DNA of 64,000 nucleotides from Pseudomonadota bacterium (GCA_021785405.1 JAJYFF010000001.1:1-64000); one strand, 5' to 3'. Positions 1 through 11,388 are shown, numbered from the stretch's first letter. Numbers and translations: made by a program. Notes: generated from the sequence alone by a model not told the origin.

Positions 1-1
1 T

Positions 2-475
2 CCGCTGATCCGGATCGCGCACCGCTATCCCGACCGTCAGGTGTTGCTCGACGTGTGGGCGGTCACGCGTTATCGCGGCGAACCCGAGGGTCGCGACGGC
101 CAGGCGCTGCGCTGGTGCGCGGTCGGCGCGCTCGCGGCGGCGGGAGTGCTGCCCGCGGACCGACCGGTCGTCACGGCGTTGCGCTTGCCACCGCGGCTCA
201 CGGCGACGCGGACCGCGTGCTACCGGATCGATCGGTGGCCGGGGCCGGGCGGCGCGCGGCTGCGCGGCGCGCGGTGCGCGGATGCGCGCGCGGCGCGGCG
301 GGCGGCGGCCGGCGGCGCGGATTTCCTGGTGCTCGACACGCGGCTCGCGCCGCGCACCCTGCGGGCGCTGTGCGATGCAGTCGGGATCCCGGTCTACGCA
401 CGTGGTCTCGCGCTCGCACGCGCACAGGCGCTCGGCGCGAGCGGCGTGAACGCGATTCCTCGCGCCGGCGGCTGA
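2..475 (+). CDS. C-terminal part of Nudix (MutT-type) hydrolase with ThiE-like C-terminal domain (5' truncated by window)
   Basis: Open frame from window start (PLIRIAHRYPDRQVLLDVWAV...) followed by a TMP-synthase-like stretch (GADFLVLDTRLAPRTLRALCDAVGIPVYARGL...GASGVNAI); next to yacG as in many gammaproteobacteria. Confidence 0.7.
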   Translation, partial: PLIRIAHRYPDRQVLLDVWAVTRYRGEPEGRDGQALRWCAVGALAAAGVLPADRPVVTALRLPPRLTATRTACYRIDRWPGPGGARLRGARCADARAARRAAAGGADFLVLDTRLAPRTLRALCDAVGIPVYARGLALARAQALGASGVNAIPRAGG

Positions 476-505
476 GGTCCGGGCGCGCGCGACGGCCTGG
501 CGCCG

Positions 506-703
506 TCAGCGTTCGTCCGCCGCCGCGTCGTCCTCGGGGTGGGCGAGCTCGGGCGCGGACTCGTCGGGAATCGCGCGCGCGCCGCTGAACCATGCGCCGA
601 GATCGACGAGCCGGCAGCGCTCGCTGCAGAACGGGCGATAGGGATTCGCGGCCGTCCACGGCACCGCGCGATGGCAGGTCGGACACTCGACGCTCGGGAT
701 CAT
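506..703 (-). CDS. yacG: DNA gyrase inhibitor / zinc-binding protein YacG
   Basis: 65 aa; [12 protein letters not shown]...[19 protein letters not shown] Cys4 zinc motif. Confidence 0.93.
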   Translation of the reverse strand: MIPSVECPTCHRAVPWTAANPYRPFCSERCRLVDLGAWFSGARAIPDESAPELAHPEDDAAADER

Positions 704-719
704 CGGGCGACGCGCCCCG

Positions 720-1526
720 CTACAGGCAGCAGGTCAACAGGAACGACACGTCGGTCTCGACGTGCACCGGCCGGTGCGCGGAATCGGTCCAGTTCAGGAA
801 TCGCACCGTGCAGCGATGCTGATTGCCGCTGATCTCCGGAAACAGGCCGATGTCGCCGGGCAGCGTGATCCGCACCAGCTGGCACGGCGTCTCGCGATCC
901 AGCGGCAGGTGGAACACGCCGCCGATCGCGGTCTCGGGCTTGCTGCGGGCGTTTTGCCGCGTGAGCCAGAGAATCTCGGCGATGCTGTCGCACAGCGGCC
1001 GGATCATCGCGAGCCATTGGCCGAACTCCGCCGCGCGCTCCTCTGGCGCCCGGCTCAACCAATGCGAATAATCCGGCAAGTCGAAGTCGCAGGTGCCGCC
1101 GGGAATCGCGCTGCGGTGCTTGATCGCGCACAGGAACTCCGAGTCCCGGAGCGGCGCCATGAAATTGCCGCCGACCGCCGACAGGTCGTTGCGCAGCCGC
1201 AGCAGGTTCGAGGTCAGCGCCTTCAAGCGTCCGGGATCGACGCCGCTCTTCGACTGGTAGTCCTTGAGGATGTTGATCTGCCGTTCGAGCTCCTTCAGCA
1301 CGTCGCTGCGCGCGTCGCCGCGCGCGGTGATCGCGAGGATCTCGAGCAGGCTCGCGACCGCGGCCCGCGTGCCCCAGGGGCTCGGCGACTCGCTGTGATA
1401 GATCGCCTGGGTGTACAGGAAGTCGAGCCGCAGGAACATGCGCATCCGCTCGTTCAGCGGCTGCTCATAGATCACCGGCGCCGGCTCGGGAGCGGATTCG
1501 GCCGTCGGGCCCAAATGCGAGTTCAT
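720..1526 (-). CDS. zapD: Cell division protein ZapD
   Basis: [21 protein letters not shown]...[12 protein letters not shown]; gene order yacG-zapD-coaE. Confidence 0.93.
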   Translation of the reverse strand: MNSHLGPTAESAPEPAPVIYEQPLNERMRMFLRLDFLYTQAIYHSESPSPWGTRAAVASLLEILAITARGDARSDVLKELERQINILKDYQSKSGVDPGRLKALTSNLLRLRNDLSAVGGNFMAPLRDSEFLCAIKHRSAIPGGTCDFDLPDYSHWLSRAPEERAAEFGQWLAMIRPLCDSIAEILWLTRQNARSKPETAIGGVFHLPLDRETPCQLVRITLPGDIGLFPEISGNQHRCTVRFLNWTDSAHRPVHVETDVSFLLTCCL

Positions 1527-1568
1527 CTGCCTATTCTGAGCCAGACCGTGCCCCAGGGTAAACCTCGA

Positions 1569-2216
1569 TCAGGGGTCTGGGGGGGCAGCGGCCCCCGTCG
1601 GCCGCGCGGAGGGGTGCGCCGCGGCGAGCGCGAGATAGCGCCGATGGAGCGCGTCGACGCCCGCGCGCAGCGCCTCGGGGCCGCCGTCGTTCGGCAGCAC
1701 GTCGTCCGCGCGCGCGAGCCGTTCGGCGCGTCGCGCCTGCGCGGCGAGCATCGAGTCCGCGAGCTCGGCCGAGATGCGATCGCGCTCGAGCAAGCGCCGG
1801 CGCTGCGTGTCCTCGGTGACGTCGACGACCAGGATCCGGTCGATATCGTCCCGCGGCCCCCCCTCGATCAGCAGCGGGATCACCAGGATCGCGTAGGGGC
1901 CGGTCGCCGCGGCGGTGCGGCGGGCCATCTCGGCCCTGATCCGCGGATGCAGGATCGCCTCGAGATCGCGGCGTGCGCCGAGGTCGCGAAACACCCGTTC
2001 GCGCAGCGCCCGCCGGTCGAGGCGCCGCTCGGCGTCGAGGACGCCGTCGCCGAAGCGGGCGACGATCTCGGCGAGTGCGGGCGTGCCGGGCTCGACGAGG
2101 GCGCGGGCGACCTCGTCGGCGTCGATCACCGTCGCGCCGAGCTCGGCGAAGCGGCCCGCGGCGGTCGTCTTGCCGCTCGCGATGCCGCCGGTGAGCCCGA
2201 TCCGCAGCCCGGTCAT
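1569..2216 (-). CDS. coaE: Dephospho-CoA kinase
   Basis: LRIGLTGGIASGKTTAAGRFAELGATVIDADEVAR P-loop and family N-terminus. Confidence 0.96.
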   Translation of the reverse strand: MTGLRIGLTGGIASGKTTAAGRFAELGATVIDADEVARALVEPGTPALAEIVARFGDGVLDAERRLDRRALRERVFRDLGARRDLEAILHPRIRAEMARRTAAATGPYAILVIPLLIEGGPRDDIDRILVVDVTEDTQRRRLLERDRISAELADSMLAAQARRAERLARADDVLPNDGGPEALRAGVDALHRRYLALAAAHPSARPTGAAAPPDP

Positions 2217-2220
2217 CGTC

Positions 2221-3141
2221 TCAGTGGCCGAGTCCGGAGACCCGCAGGTAGTCGCCGAGCATCTCGGGGCCGTAGAGCATCGCGAGCCAGCCCGCGACCG
2301 CGAGGTAGGGGCCGAACGGGATCGGCGCGGCGCGGTCCCGTCCGCGGAAGACGATCATCGCGATGCCGAGCACCGCGCCGGCCGCCGCGGCGAGCACGAT
2401 CACCAGCGGGAGCATCCGCCAGCCGAGCCACGCGCCCAAGGCGGCGAACAGCTTGAAGTCCCCATACCCCATGCCCTCCTTGCCGGTCAGCAGGTGGTGC
2501 GCCTGATACACGAGCCACAGCGACAGATACCCCGCCACCGCGCCGAGGATCGCCGCATGCGGGCCGACCGGGATCCCGGTCGGCCCTGAACCCCACAACG
2601 CCGCCGCGGCAAGCCCGGTCCACAGCAGGGGCAGCGTGATTCCGTCGGGCAGCAACTGGTGATCGATGTCGATCCCGGTCAACGCGATCAGCAGCCAGGT
2701 CACGAGCAGCGCGCAGGCGGCCGGTATCCCGAAGCCGAAATGGGCCGCGACCATCGCCGAGGCCCAGCCGGTCGCGAGCTCGACGACGGGGTAGCGCACC
2801 GAGATGCGCGCGCCGCAGGCCGCGCAGCGGCCGCGCAGCATGAGCCAACCGAGCACCGGCACGTTGTGCCAGGCCTTGATCGGCGTCCGGCACGCGGGGC
2901 AGGCCGAGCGTGGGGTCCAGAGGTTGAACGTCGCCGCCGCCGGCGGTTCCGGGCGCGGGGCGGCCGCGGACTCCTCGCGCAGGAGGTCCTCGGCCTGGGC
3001 GCGCCAGTCGCGCTCCAGCATCCGCGGGACGCGGTAGATCACGACGTTCAGGAAACTGCCGACGACCAGGCCGATCACGAACACCGAGCCCGCGAACAGT
3101 CCCGGGTTCCCGGCGTAGACCGCCGCGAGTTCGCTCAGCAT
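2221..3141 (-). CDS. pilD: Type IV prepilin peptidase/methyltransferase
   Basis: VGSFLNVVIYRVPRMLE, CPACRTPIKAWHNVPVLGWLMLRGRCAACGARIS, TGIDIDHQLLPD. Confidence 0.96.
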   Translation of the reverse strand: MLSELAAVYAGNPGLFAGSVFVIGLVVGSFLNVVIYRVPRMLERDWRAQAEDLLREESAAAPRPEPPAAATFNLWTPRSACPACRTPIKAWHNVPVLGWLMLRGRCAACGARISVRYPVVELATGWASAMVAAHFGFGIPAACALLVTWLLIALTGIDIDHQLLPDGITLPLLWTGLAAAALWGSGPTGIPVGPHAAILGAVAGYLSLWLVYQAHHLLTGKEGMGYGDFKLFAALGAWLGWRMLPLVIVLAAAAGAVLGIAMIVFRGRDRAAPIPFGPYLAVAGWLAMLYGPEMLGDYLRVSGLGH

Positions 3142-3183
3142 CGGCGAATTCGAGGTGCTGCGAGCCGCGGCCCCGGCGGTCCG

Positions 3184-4416
3184 CTAGCCGACCACCTGGC
3201 CCAGCTTGAAGATCGGCAGGTACATCGCGATCACCATGCCGCCGACGAGCACGCCGAGCACGACCATGATCAGCGGCTCGAGCAGGCTCGACATCCCATC
3301 GACCGCCGCGTCGACTTCCGTTTCGTAGAACTCCGCGACCTTGCTCGACATCTGGTCGAGCGATCCGGATTCCTCGCCGACCGCGATCATCTGCACGACC
3401 ATGTTCGGAAACAGTCCCGTGTTCTCCATCGCGCGCTGCAGGCGCTGGCCGGTCGCGACTTCGTCCTTCATCCGGAGCGTCGCTTCCTCGTACACGATGT
3501 TGCCGGTCGCACCGGCGACCGATTGCATCGCCTCGACGAGCGGCACGCCCGCCGCGAACATCGTGGAGAGCGTGCGCGCGAAGCGGGCGATCGCCGCCTT
3601 CACCATGATCGGCCCGATCACCGGGATGTGCAGCAGCATCCGGTCGAGCGTCCGGCGCATGTTGCGCGAGCGCTTCTTGAAGTAGATGAACGTATAGACC
3701 GCCGCGCCGGCCGCGATCAGGATCAGCCAGCCGCGGCGTTGCACGAAGCGCGACAGGTTCACGACCATCTGCGTGAACGCGGGGAGCGCCGCTCCGAAGC
3801 CCTTGAACAGCGACTCGAACTGCGGGATCACGAAGATCAGCAGGATCGTCATCACCAGCACCGCGACGACCATCACCGCGGTCGGGTAGAACAGCGCCTT
3901 CTTGATCTTCTTCTTCAGCGCCTCGGTCTTTTCCTTGTAGGTCGCGATCTTGTCGAGGAGCGTTTCCAGCGCGCCGGCCTGCTCGCCCGCCTCCACGAGG
4001 TTCACGAACAGATCGTCGAAATACAGCGGGTGCTTCGCGAGCGCCTCGTGCAGGGTGCTGCCGCCCTCGATCGTCGACTTGATGTCGAGCACGAGCTTCT
4101 GCATCGCCGGCTTGTCGTGGCCGTTGCCGACGATCTCCAGCGACTGCACCATCGGGATCCCGGCCGCCATCATCGTCGCGAGCTGGCGGCTGAACACCGC
4201 GATGTCCTCGGCCTTGACCTTGCCGCCGCCGCTGAACGGCCGCGCGCGCTGGGTCTTCACCCGGGTCGGGGCGACGCCCTGGCGGCGCAGGTCGGCGCGC
4301 AGCGCCGCCTCGCTCGCCGCGAGCGCCTTGCCGCGCACGACGTTGCCGCGCTTGTCCTTGCCTACCCAGATGAACTGGGTGTCTTTCTTGGTGCTCGCGG
4401 CCGCCGTCATCGCCAT
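3184..4416 (-). CDS. pilC: Type IV pilus inner-membrane platform protein PilC
   Basis: T2SF family; start MAMTAAASTKKDTQFIW at 4416; ...MYLPIFKLGQVVG C-terminus. Confidence 0.95.
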   Translation of the reverse strand: MAMTAAASTKKDTQFIWVGKDKRGNVVRGKALAASEAALRADLRRQGVAPTRVKTQRARPFSGGGKVKAEDIAVFSRQLATMMAAGIPMVQSLEIVGNGHDKPAMQKLVLDIKSTIEGGSTLHEALAKHPLYFDDLFVNLVEAGEQAGALETLLDKIATYKEKTEALKKKIKKALFYPTAVMVVAVLVMTILLIFVIPQFESLFKGFGAALPAFTQMVVNLSRFVQRRGWLILIAAGAAVYTFIYFKKRSRNMRRTLDRMLLHIPVIGPIMVKAAIARFARTLSTMFAAGVPLVEAMQSVAGATGNIVYEEATLRMKDEVATGQRLQRAMENTGLFPNMVVQMIAVGEESGSLDQMSSKVAEFYETEVDAAVDGMSSLLEPLIMVVLGVLVGGMVIAMYLPIFKLGQVVG

Positions 4417-4445
4417 GGTTCGATTCCCGTCTTGCGCTGCAACGA

Positions 4446-6191
4446 TCAATCCAGCGTGACGCTGTTGACTTCCTCGAGGCTCGTCAAACCGTCCATCACC
4501 TTCTGCAAGCCCGCGCGGCGCAGGTTCCACACCCCGTCCTTCGCCGCCTGGTCCGCGATGTGCATCGCACCACCGCCTTCCATGATGATCCGGCCGACCG
4601 CATCGGTCACCGGCATCACTTGATAGATGCCGGTGCGGCCCTTGTAGCCGTCGATGCACTGGCCGCAGCCGACCGCCTTGTAGACGCGGATGCCGCGCGC
4701 GATGTCGGCCTCCTCGAAGCCTTCGCGCCGCAGCGCCTCCGCGGGCACGTCGATCGGCTGCTTGCAATGGATGCAGAGCTTGCGCGCGAGGCGTTGCGCG
4801 ATGATCAGGCTCACCGAGGTCGCGATCGCGTACGGCTTCACGCCCATGTCGACCAGCCGCGTCAGCGTCTGCGGCGCGTCGTTGGTGTGCAGGGTCGAGA
4901 GCACGAGGTGGCCGGTCTGCGCCGCTTTCAGCGCGATCTCCGCGGTCTCGAGGTCGCGGATCTCGCCGACCATGATCACGTCCGGATCCTGGCGCAGGAA
5001 CGCGCGCAGCGCGGCCGCGAAAGTGAGGCCGACCTTCGGGTTCACGTTGACCTGGTTGACGCCGGGCAGGTTGATCTCGGCCGGATCCTCGGCGGTCGAG
5101 ATGTTGCAATCCTCGGTGTTCAGGATGTTGAGGCCGGTGTACAGCGAGACGGTCTTGCCGCTCCCGGTCGGGCCGGTCACGAGGATCATGCCCTGCGGCT
5201 TCGCGAGGTACTTGAGGTACAGGTCGCGTTGCGGCTTCTCGTAGCCCAGCGCGTCGATCCCGAGCATCGCGCTGGACGGGTCGAGGATGCGGGCGACGAC
5301 CTTCTCGCCGAACAGGGTCGGGCAGGTGCTCACGCGAAAGTCGATCGCGCGGTTCTTCGACAGACGCATCTTGATGCGCCCGTCCTGCGGCACGCGCCGC
5401 TCGGCGATGTCGAGCCGCGACATCACCTTCAGGCGCGCGACGATCTTCGGCGCGAGCTGCACCGGCGGCAGCGCGACTTCCTTCAGCACGCCGTCGAGCC
5501 GGCTGCGGATCCGGAAGGTCTTCTCGTAGGGTTCGAAATGCACGTCGGACGCGCCCTTCTTGATCGCGTCCAGCAGGATCTTGTTCACGAAGCGGACGAT
5601 CGGCGCGTCCTCGACGTCGTCGCGCCCGAGCGCGTCGCCGTTGACCTCGTCATCGCCGCCGGTGACTTCGAGGTTCTCCAGGTCGAAGTCGTCGTCGGTG
5701 AGGTGCGGCATCACCGATTCGGCCTGCTCGATCGCCTTGTCGACCGCCTTCTGCAGCTTGTCGTCCTCGACGACGACGAACTCGATCACCATCGAGGTCT
5801 GGAAGCGGATCTCGTCGAGTGCGTGCAGGTTCGTCGGATCGGCGACCGCGAGGAACAGCCGCTTGCCGCGCTTCATCAGCGGCATCACACGGTGTTTCTG
5901 CAAGAGCTTGTCGCTGACCAGCCGGAACGCGTCCGGGTCCGGGACGACCGCGTCGAGGTCGAGCAGCGGGACGCCGAACTCGTTCGACGCCGAGATCGCG
6001 ATGTCGCGCGCGCTCGCGAGGCTCGTGGTGACGAGCTGGGTCACCAGGCTCACGCGCTTTTCCTTCGCGCGCGTGATCGCATCGTGCATCGCCGACTCCT
6101 CGAGGAGCCCGTCCTGCACCAGGCGTTGCGCGAGACCGCTGAAGGCGGAGCGCGAGCCGCTGCCCATCGATGCCAATGCGTTGTCGTTCAT
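4446..6191 (-). CDS. pilB: Type IV-A pilus assembly ATPase PilB
   Basis: GPTGSGKTVSLYTGL Walker A, GEIRDLETAEIALKAAQTGHLVLSTLHTNDA; start MNDNALASMGSG. Confidence 0.96.
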   Translation of the reverse strand: MNDNALASMGSGSRSAFSGLAQRLVQDGLLEESAMHDAITRAKEKRVSLVTQLVTTSLASARDIAISASNEFGVPLLDLDAVVPDPDAFRLVSDKLLQKHRVMPLMKRGKRLFLAVADPTNLHALDEIRFQTSMVIEFVVVEDDKLQKAVDKAIEQAESVMPHLTDDDFDLENLEVTGGDDEVNGDALGRDDVEDAPIVRFVNKILLDAIKKGASDVHFEPYEKTFRIRSRLDGVLKEVALPPVQLAPKIVARLKVMSRLDIAERRVPQDGRIKMRLSKNRAIDFRVSTCPTLFGEKVVARILDPSSAMLGIDALGYEKPQRDLYLKYLAKPQGMILVTGPTGSGKTVSLYTGLNILNTEDCNISTAEDPAEINLPGVNQVNVNPKVGLTFAAALRAFLRQDPDVIMVGEIRDLETAEIALKAAQTGHLVLSTLHTNDAPQTLTRLVDMGVKPYAIATSVSLIIAQRLARKLCIHCKQPIDVPAEALRREGFEEADIARGIRVYKAVGCGQCIDGYKGRTGIYQVMPVTDAVGRIIMEGGGAMHIADQAAKDGVWNLRRAGLQKVMDGLTSLEEVNSVTLD

Positions 6192-6470
6192 GGATTGACG
6201 TCGAACCGAGCGTTGCTCCAAACCCTTAGTCTACTACCGGAAGGCCGGCGAGCAATTGTCAAATTCGCGAGGATCCTCGCACAAGCCCGCGGCCGGCTTC
6301 GTGACTCGGTTCCCAGTATTCGTCGGTCGTGCGGAGCGCCTGGATCCGACCGACCGCGGCCGGGCCGGCCGGGTGGCGAGTGGGTCCGCGGATGATCGAG
6401 TCGACAGGGGCGGAGGTCCGTTCGCATCGGGCTGTCCATTGCTCGTGAAACCGGTCTGCTCAAATATAAA

Positions 6471-6492
6471 GAGCCCCTCTTGCGAGGGGCTC
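6471..6492 (-). terminator. Rho-independent terminator of pilA
   Basis: Perfect 9-bp inverted repeat GAGCCCCTC-N4-GAGGGGCTC; on the minus strand followed by TTTATATTT. Confidence 0.85.
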
Positions 6493-6545
6493 CGGGTTGG
6501 GCCGTCAGGCCCGTTCCAATCGAACGGCTTGGACGCCGTCAGCCA

Positions 6546-7067
6546 TTACGAGTTGCAGGCGGTCGGGAGGTACTGACCGGCGACGACACCGCTAGTCGGT
6601 GCAGCGGAAGCGCCGCTAGCCAAAACGGCACCGGTAGGCGCAGCCGCCAAGCCGCAAACCCAAGTGACGTCCTTGCTCGTGTCCACATACGGAACCAGGT
6701 AGAGTGAGGACCCCGAAATCGCAGCATTCGTCGAAGGCTGGGCATATGCAATTGCGATATCGCCGTTCGATATCGTGACGGCCGAAACATATTTACCTGA
6801 GATCGTGCCGCCACCCATCTGGACGCAGTTAGTCGACACACCGCCAGTGCCGCTGGTGCAAATCGCCGTCGGCATTGAGCCGTAATTGGCATAGTACTCC
6901 TGCATCGCGGTTTTCAGGCCATCGGCGAGGCTCAAGCCTTCCGTGACCTGCGCGCGGATCGTGTAATTCTGATACGCCGGAATCGCGATCGCGGCCAAGA
7001 TGCCGATGATCGCGACGACGATCATCAACTCGATCAGCGTGAAACCTTTCTGGACTTGCTTCGTCAT
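6546..7067 (-). CDS. pilA: Type IV major pilin PilA
   Basis: [39 protein letters not shown] prepilin signal and N-terminal helix; C-terminal Cys pair. Confidence 0.96.
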   Translation of the reverse strand: MTKQVQKGFTLIELMIVVAIIGILAAIAIPAYQNYTIRAQVTEGLSLADGLKTAMQEYYANYGSMPTAICTSGTGGVSTNCVQMGGGTISGKYVSAVTISNGDIAIAYAQPSTNAAISGSSLYLVPYVDTSKDVTWVCGLAAAPTGAVLASGASAAPTSGVVAGQYLPTACNS

Positions 7068-7140
7068 TTGCGCTCCTTGAGATGGTAAAGATCCTGAATA
7101 TCGGTACTAAGACCACGGCTTGCGCCTGTGCCGAGAATTA

Positions 7141-7157
7141 AGCAAGGGGCGTGCCAA
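7141..7157 (-). promoter_or_regulatory. Sigma54 (-24/-12) promoter of pilA
   Basis: Minus strand TTGGCACGCCCCTTGCT matches TGGCACG-N4-TTGC exactly; 74 nt upstream of the pilA start. Confidence 0.9.
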
Positions 7158-7334
7158 TCGGAAAAAAAAGCGAGTAACCGAATGATTTTCATTGAATTAT
7201 TGTTTTTCGCCGGATACCCGCTGCGATCCGCGTCTCATTTGGCGGATCGGCTGGGATGCTCCGCTGCGTCACCGACTGACAAAAATTGTCAGCGTGTGTC
7301 GCGCCCCGATACGGCGGGCGTGGGTACGAAACGC

Positions 7335-8930
7335 TCAGCGGGGGGATGAGCGCTCTTCGTGGTAGTCGTCCTCGGCGTTGATCTGCCAAATCGCGGTCTT
7401 GTCGCCAAGTGTCAAGATCGCGTCGACCGCGGCGTTTGCCGCGAGCATTGAGTGGTCTTGATTGTTGTAGCGGTGCATGCCGTTGCGGCCGATCGGATAC
7501 AGATTCGAGACGGTGTCGAGGAACGCGCGGACCCGCGCGAATTCCCGGTATTCGCCGAAGTATGCGGGATACGCCTTCGGCACCCGCACGACCGTGCCGT
7601 CGAGCACGTCGGCGCGGTCGATCATCCCGATCTTCTCGAGCTCCGCGGCCGCGAAGTCGAGGAACGCGGCGTTCGGCATCGACCAGAGCGCATCGCCTTC
7701 GTCGCAGAAATACTCGAGGCCCAGCCAGATCGTCGCGGGATCCGCGACCATCGCCGGGCTCCAGTTGTTGAACACCTGCAGGCGCCCGATCTTCACGTCG
7801 GGCTCTTGGATGTAGATCCAGTTGTCCGGCGGCATCCCGTTCGCCGCGCGTCGGTCGCTGGACCGGCCGGTCGTGCGCATCCGCCGGAGCAAGAGCCCGG
7901 CGGTCATGAAGTCGCGATACGGCAAATGCGCGGCGACCCGGCGCAGCGACTCGTCCGACGGCTCGAGCATCGCGACGAGATCGCGAACCGGCATCGTCGA
8001 GATGAAATGCGCGCAGGGAAAGCGCTCGACCGAGCCGTCGGCGTCATTGCGCACGTCCACCGCGGTGATCCGCGCGCCGTCGCGCTGCAACCCGACGACG
8101 CGGTGGCGCAAGAGCACGCGTCCCCCCTGCGCCGCGATCTGGCGCGCGACCTCTTCCCACATTTGACCCGGTCCGAATTTCGGGTACAGGAAGCGTTCGA
8201 TCAGACTGGTCTCGGTATCCTTTTGTGCGGTGCCGGCGCGATGCCGGAACGGTTGGCGCAGTGCGTGCGCAACCGCCTTGCCGATCGACAGACCCTTCAC
8301 GCGCTGTGCGCCCCACTCCGCCGAGATCTCGCGGCAGGACACGCCCCAGACCTTCTCGGTGTAATCCTTGAAGAACGTCCGATAGAGCCGATCGCCGAAG
8401 CGGTTCACGAAGAAATCTTCGAGCGAGCGCTCGTCCCGGCGCGGGAACGCTTGGGCTTGCGCGTAGCTCACGCCGACGCGCAGCGTCTCCGCCAGCCCTA
8501 AGCTGCGCAAGGTGTTCGCGTTCAGCTTCAACGGGTAGTCGAAGAACCGCCGCCGGTAGAAGATCCGCGACAGCCGCTCACGAACCAGCAGCACCCGATC
8601 CTCGGCGCCCGGCGCGGTGCGGTCCGGCGTGAATTCGCGGGCGGCGCTTTGATAGGCGATCCGCAGGGGCTCGCCGGGGTCGCTCGCGACCGGCAGGATC
8701 GACTGCCACCAACGCATCACCCAGTCGGATTTCGAGAAGAACCGATGGCCACCGAGATCCATCCGATTCCCGCGATACTCGATTGTTTTCGAGATCCCAC
8801 CGACCTGTGAGTCGTAGTCCAGCACGATCGGCTGCAGATCAGAGCGGCGCAGCAACTCGAGCGCCGCGGTGAGGCCCGCCGGTCCCGCGCCGGCGATCAC
8901 GACAATTTCTCTTTCGTGCGGTCGATTCAT
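7335..8930 (-). CDS. FAD/NAD(P)-binding oxidoreductase, protoporphyrinogen oxidase/UDP-galactopyranose mutase-like
   Basis: [19 protein letters not shown] dinucleotide-binding motif, [25 protein letters not shown]. Confidence 0.85.
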   Translation of the reverse strand: MNRPHEREIVVIAGAGPAGLTAALELLRRSDLQPIVLDYDSQVGGISKTIEYRGNRMDLGGHRFFSKSDWVMRWWQSILPVASDPGEPLRIAYQSAAREFTPDRTAPGAEDRVLLVRERLSRIFYRRRFFDYPLKLNANTLRSLGLAETLRVGVSYAQAQAFPRRDERSLEDFFVNRFGDRLYRTFFKDYTEKVWGVSCREISAEWGAQRVKGLSIGKAVAHALRQPFRHRAGTAQKDTETSLIERFLYPKFGPGQMWEEVARQIAAQGGRVLLRHRVVGLQRDGARITAVDVRNDADGSVERFPCAHFISTMPVRDLVAMLEPSDESLRRVAAHLPYRDFMTAGLLLRRMRTTGRSSDRRAANGMPPDNWIYIQEPDVKIGRLQVFNNWSPAMVADPATIWLGLEYFCDEGDALWSMPNAAFLDFAAAELEKIGMIDRADVLDGTVVRVPKAYPAYFGEYREFARVRAFLDTVSNLYPIGRNGMHRYNNQDHSMLAANAAVDAILTLGDKTAIWQINAEDDYHEERSSPR

Positions 8931-10954
8931 GTCGGCGTATGCGGAGCGTTCATTCGGTACGGATCTCGTCTGCTGACTTCAGCGCAGTCATAGAGGCTCC
9001 AGTGTCGATAGAGGCCCGGCCCTTCGTGCACGATTCCTGGAACTCCGCGGATCCTTGGTGCGATCACGTAGTTGAGTCGTGGGTCGGAACAGAGTTCGAT
9101 CAGCGACCGGCTGGTTATCGGCTGAGTGCGGAAGCGATCGTGTCGTGAAGCATCAGCCGACGAGTCGTGTCGACTGTAATCGAGCAGACGCCAGTCCGCC
9201 GACATGTAGGGCCGCAGGACCTTCGAGCGGCGCCGAACCGCCAGCGCGATCGAACGCGAAAAAACTACGCCCGCCGATTGCGTCGTCGACAGGTAATCTG
9301 GGCGCTGCAGGGTGAACCAGGTGAACATCGGCACGTCATGGCCGTCGGCCACATACACGTTCGCGCTTGGTGGAATGTGTCGCAGCCAATCCGAGTATTC
9401 GCTGTGCAATCCTGGCCAGTCGGTGCCCGTATCAGAAAAAACGGCGAACGGCAGTAAGTATGCCGCCAGTACGGTCAATGGGAGTGCGCCGATGACCACC
9501 GCCCGGGTCGAACGCGAACGCGTCAGCCAGCGGTCGAGCAGAAGTACGCATAACAACCCCGGAAGCCCGAGTCCCACGATGGCGCGGGCAGCTTGTACCC
9601 ACATCGGCCCATCATCCATGTTCGTTGGATGAATGAGGTACTCGAGCGTCGTTCCCACGACCCAGAGGAGCACGATCGCCGCGACGCCGAACGCGGCCTG
9701 ACGTGCCCGGCGTCCATGACGTGTCTCGACGCGTGAGTTCAGAGCCGCCAGCAACAGTGCTGCCGCCGCCGACTTCGTACCATCGATGGGCGGGAAGGTC
9801 CAGGCAGCCACCAGCAGCACGGCGCACAGAGGTCCCAGCCGAGCGTCGCGCCACAGCTGGATCACGGTCTCGGGCAGCAGCAAAACCGCAAACAGGCTGG
9901 TGATCCAGACCCACCGCCAGGCTTGACCCTGCAGGAGCAGCGCCGACGGACCAATGAGACTGGCGATCGCAGCGATCGCAAGACCGGTCGCGCCAACCAA
10001 GAGCGCCGCGAGGCTGACCTGCCTCATGCGTGGTTCCGTGATTGCCCAAGCACTCAATGACAGGCACAAAAACGGCCGCGCATTCAACAGCCAGTCCGAG
10101 GGTCTCCAGAGTTGCAAGAAAAGGAACTGGGATCGCTCTCTGACCACCTCGAGCCAAGTGGGATCGATGACTGCCAGTATGCGCAGTGGTGGTGTGCCGT
10201 GTGCTGCCCACAACGACAATGCGAGCGCGGCGAGGATACCCGCGATCGCGGCGACGGCGCCGTTGCGCAACCCACCCCAGAGGCACAGCAGCAGCAACAG
10301 CCCGGGGAATGCCATCAGCGGATGCATGACCAATGCCACGCACGCGGTCAGCAGCGCGCCCTTGCGGTGTCCGGCGAAGTGTAGCGCGAGCGCTACCAGG
10401 GTCAGCGCCTCGCCTGCGGAACGCGCGGTGAGGAATTCCTCAGAAAACCGGAAAATGCCGCCGGCGCCGTATGCGCCAACTGTCAGGATCAGGAACGCGG
10501 TCGCGAACCATGCACTGCGCCGCGAACCGAGCGAGCGTGCCAAATTCCAGGCGGCGATCAGGAACGTCGCCGCGCAGCTCGCGAGCAGGATCTCCCCGGC
10601 ACGTGTGAGTCCGAACGACCGCGCGAATTCAGCGTATACCGGCGAAAATATGGTGAATTTATCTGGCGATCCATATTTGAGGTATAGGTCGGCGTCTAAC
10701 GACGGTCGCAGACGCGCCAATGCTTGGAAAGCGTAGAGGATGCCGTCTTGGCCGTAGCCGAAATCCCGGTGAGTCAAGGACCAGAGCACGATGAGCAGCG
10801 CCGTCATCGCGGCCGTTTGGCCGACGAGCATCAGCCTCGACTGGTTCGGCGGGTTCCTGACCTCTAAATTCGCTGAATTAGATAGACGGCGTTTCGTATG
10901 CAAGCTGATGATTCCGCCGTCCCCTGACGCTAAACCCCGGTGCATTGAGAGCAT
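8927..10954 (-). CDS. Large polytopic membrane protein, paralogue of 11385..13334
   Basis: Start MLSMHRG at 10954 overlaps the GtrA stop (TAATG); many hydrophobic segments; shares LTHRxxGxxQDxxxYAFQAxARxRPxLxADxYL...FTIFSP and QSAGVVFSR...KVLRP with neighbour. Confidence 0.8.
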   Translation of the reverse strand: MLSMHRGLASGDGGIISLHTKRRLSNSANLEVRNPPNQSRLMLVGQTAAMTALLIVLWSLTHRDFGYGQDGILYAFQALARLRPSLDADLYLKYGSPDKFTIFSPVYAEFARSFGLTRAGEILLASCAATFLIAAWNLARSLGSRRSAWFATAFLILTVGAYGAGGIFRFSEEFLTARSAGEALTLVALALHFAGHRKGALLTACVALVMHPLMAFPGLLLLLCLWGGLRNGAVAAIAGILAALALSLWAAHGTPPLRILAVIDPTWLEVVRERSQFLFLQLWRPSDWLLNARPFLCLSLSAWAITEPRMRQVSLAALLVGATGLAIAAIASLIGPSALLLQGQAWRWVWITSLFAVLLLPETVIQLWRDARLGPLCAVLLVAAWTFPPIDGTKSAAAALLLAALNSRVETRHGRRARQAAFGVAAIVLLWVVGTTLEYLIHPTNMDDGPMWVQAARAIVGLGLPGLLCVLLLDRWLTRSRSTRAVVIGALPLTVLAAYLLPFAVFSDTGTDWPGLHSEYSDWLRHIPPSANVYVADGHDVPMFTWFTLQRPDYLSTTQSAGVVFSRSIALAVRRRSKVLRPYMSADWRLLDYSRHDSSADASRHDRFRTQPITSRSLIELCSDPRLNYVIAPRIRGVPGIVHEGPGLYRHWSLYDCAEVSRRDPYRMNAPHTPT

Positions 10955-11388
10955 TATGCCTTGCGTCGGGACGCAAATTCCAAAACGGCCGCTTCGGCGC
11001 TGGATCGGGAGAAGAGAACGTGGCGCCGAAGCCAGAAATTGCACAGGAACGTTCCACCGGCGGCAGCAAATTTTCCGATCATATAGTTCCACCGGAGGAT
11101 GCTCACCGCGGCAAACATGATTGCGAGATTGACGCCCAGGCCAATTACACCAATCAACACGAACGCCAGGAATTCGCGATGTCGGCTTTGGATGCGACGA
11201 TTCGTGAACACCAAGCGCACGGAAATCACGTAGGTGACGATCACTCCCGCCGAAAACGAGACGGTCGCCGCCGCGAGATACCACCAACCGAGGAAATGCA
11301 CGAGCACGAACAGCAGCCCCGCGTCGGCCGCGAGTGCGATCGCCGATGCGAGCCCGTAACCGACGGCTTCCTTGAACAGCCTCTTCAT
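10954..11388 (-). CDS. GtrA family membrane protein
   Basis: 144 aa, four hydrophobic segments, FVLVHFLGWWYLAAATVSFSAGVIVTYVISVRLVF. Confidence 0.85.
   Translation of the reverse strand: MKRLFKEAVGYGLASAIALAADAGLLFVLVHFLGWWYLAAATVSFSAGVIVTYVISVRLVFTNRRIQSRHREFLAFVLIGVIGLGVNLAIMFAAVSILRWNYMIGKFAAAGGTFLCNFWLRRHVLFSRSSAEAAVLEFASRRKA

Noticed and set aside
2659-6395. Long plus-strand ORFs (2659..4623, 4560..6395) opposite pilDCB
   Set aside because: Antisense to confident pil genes; low-complexity R/H/D/L-rich translations typical of codon-biased shadows.
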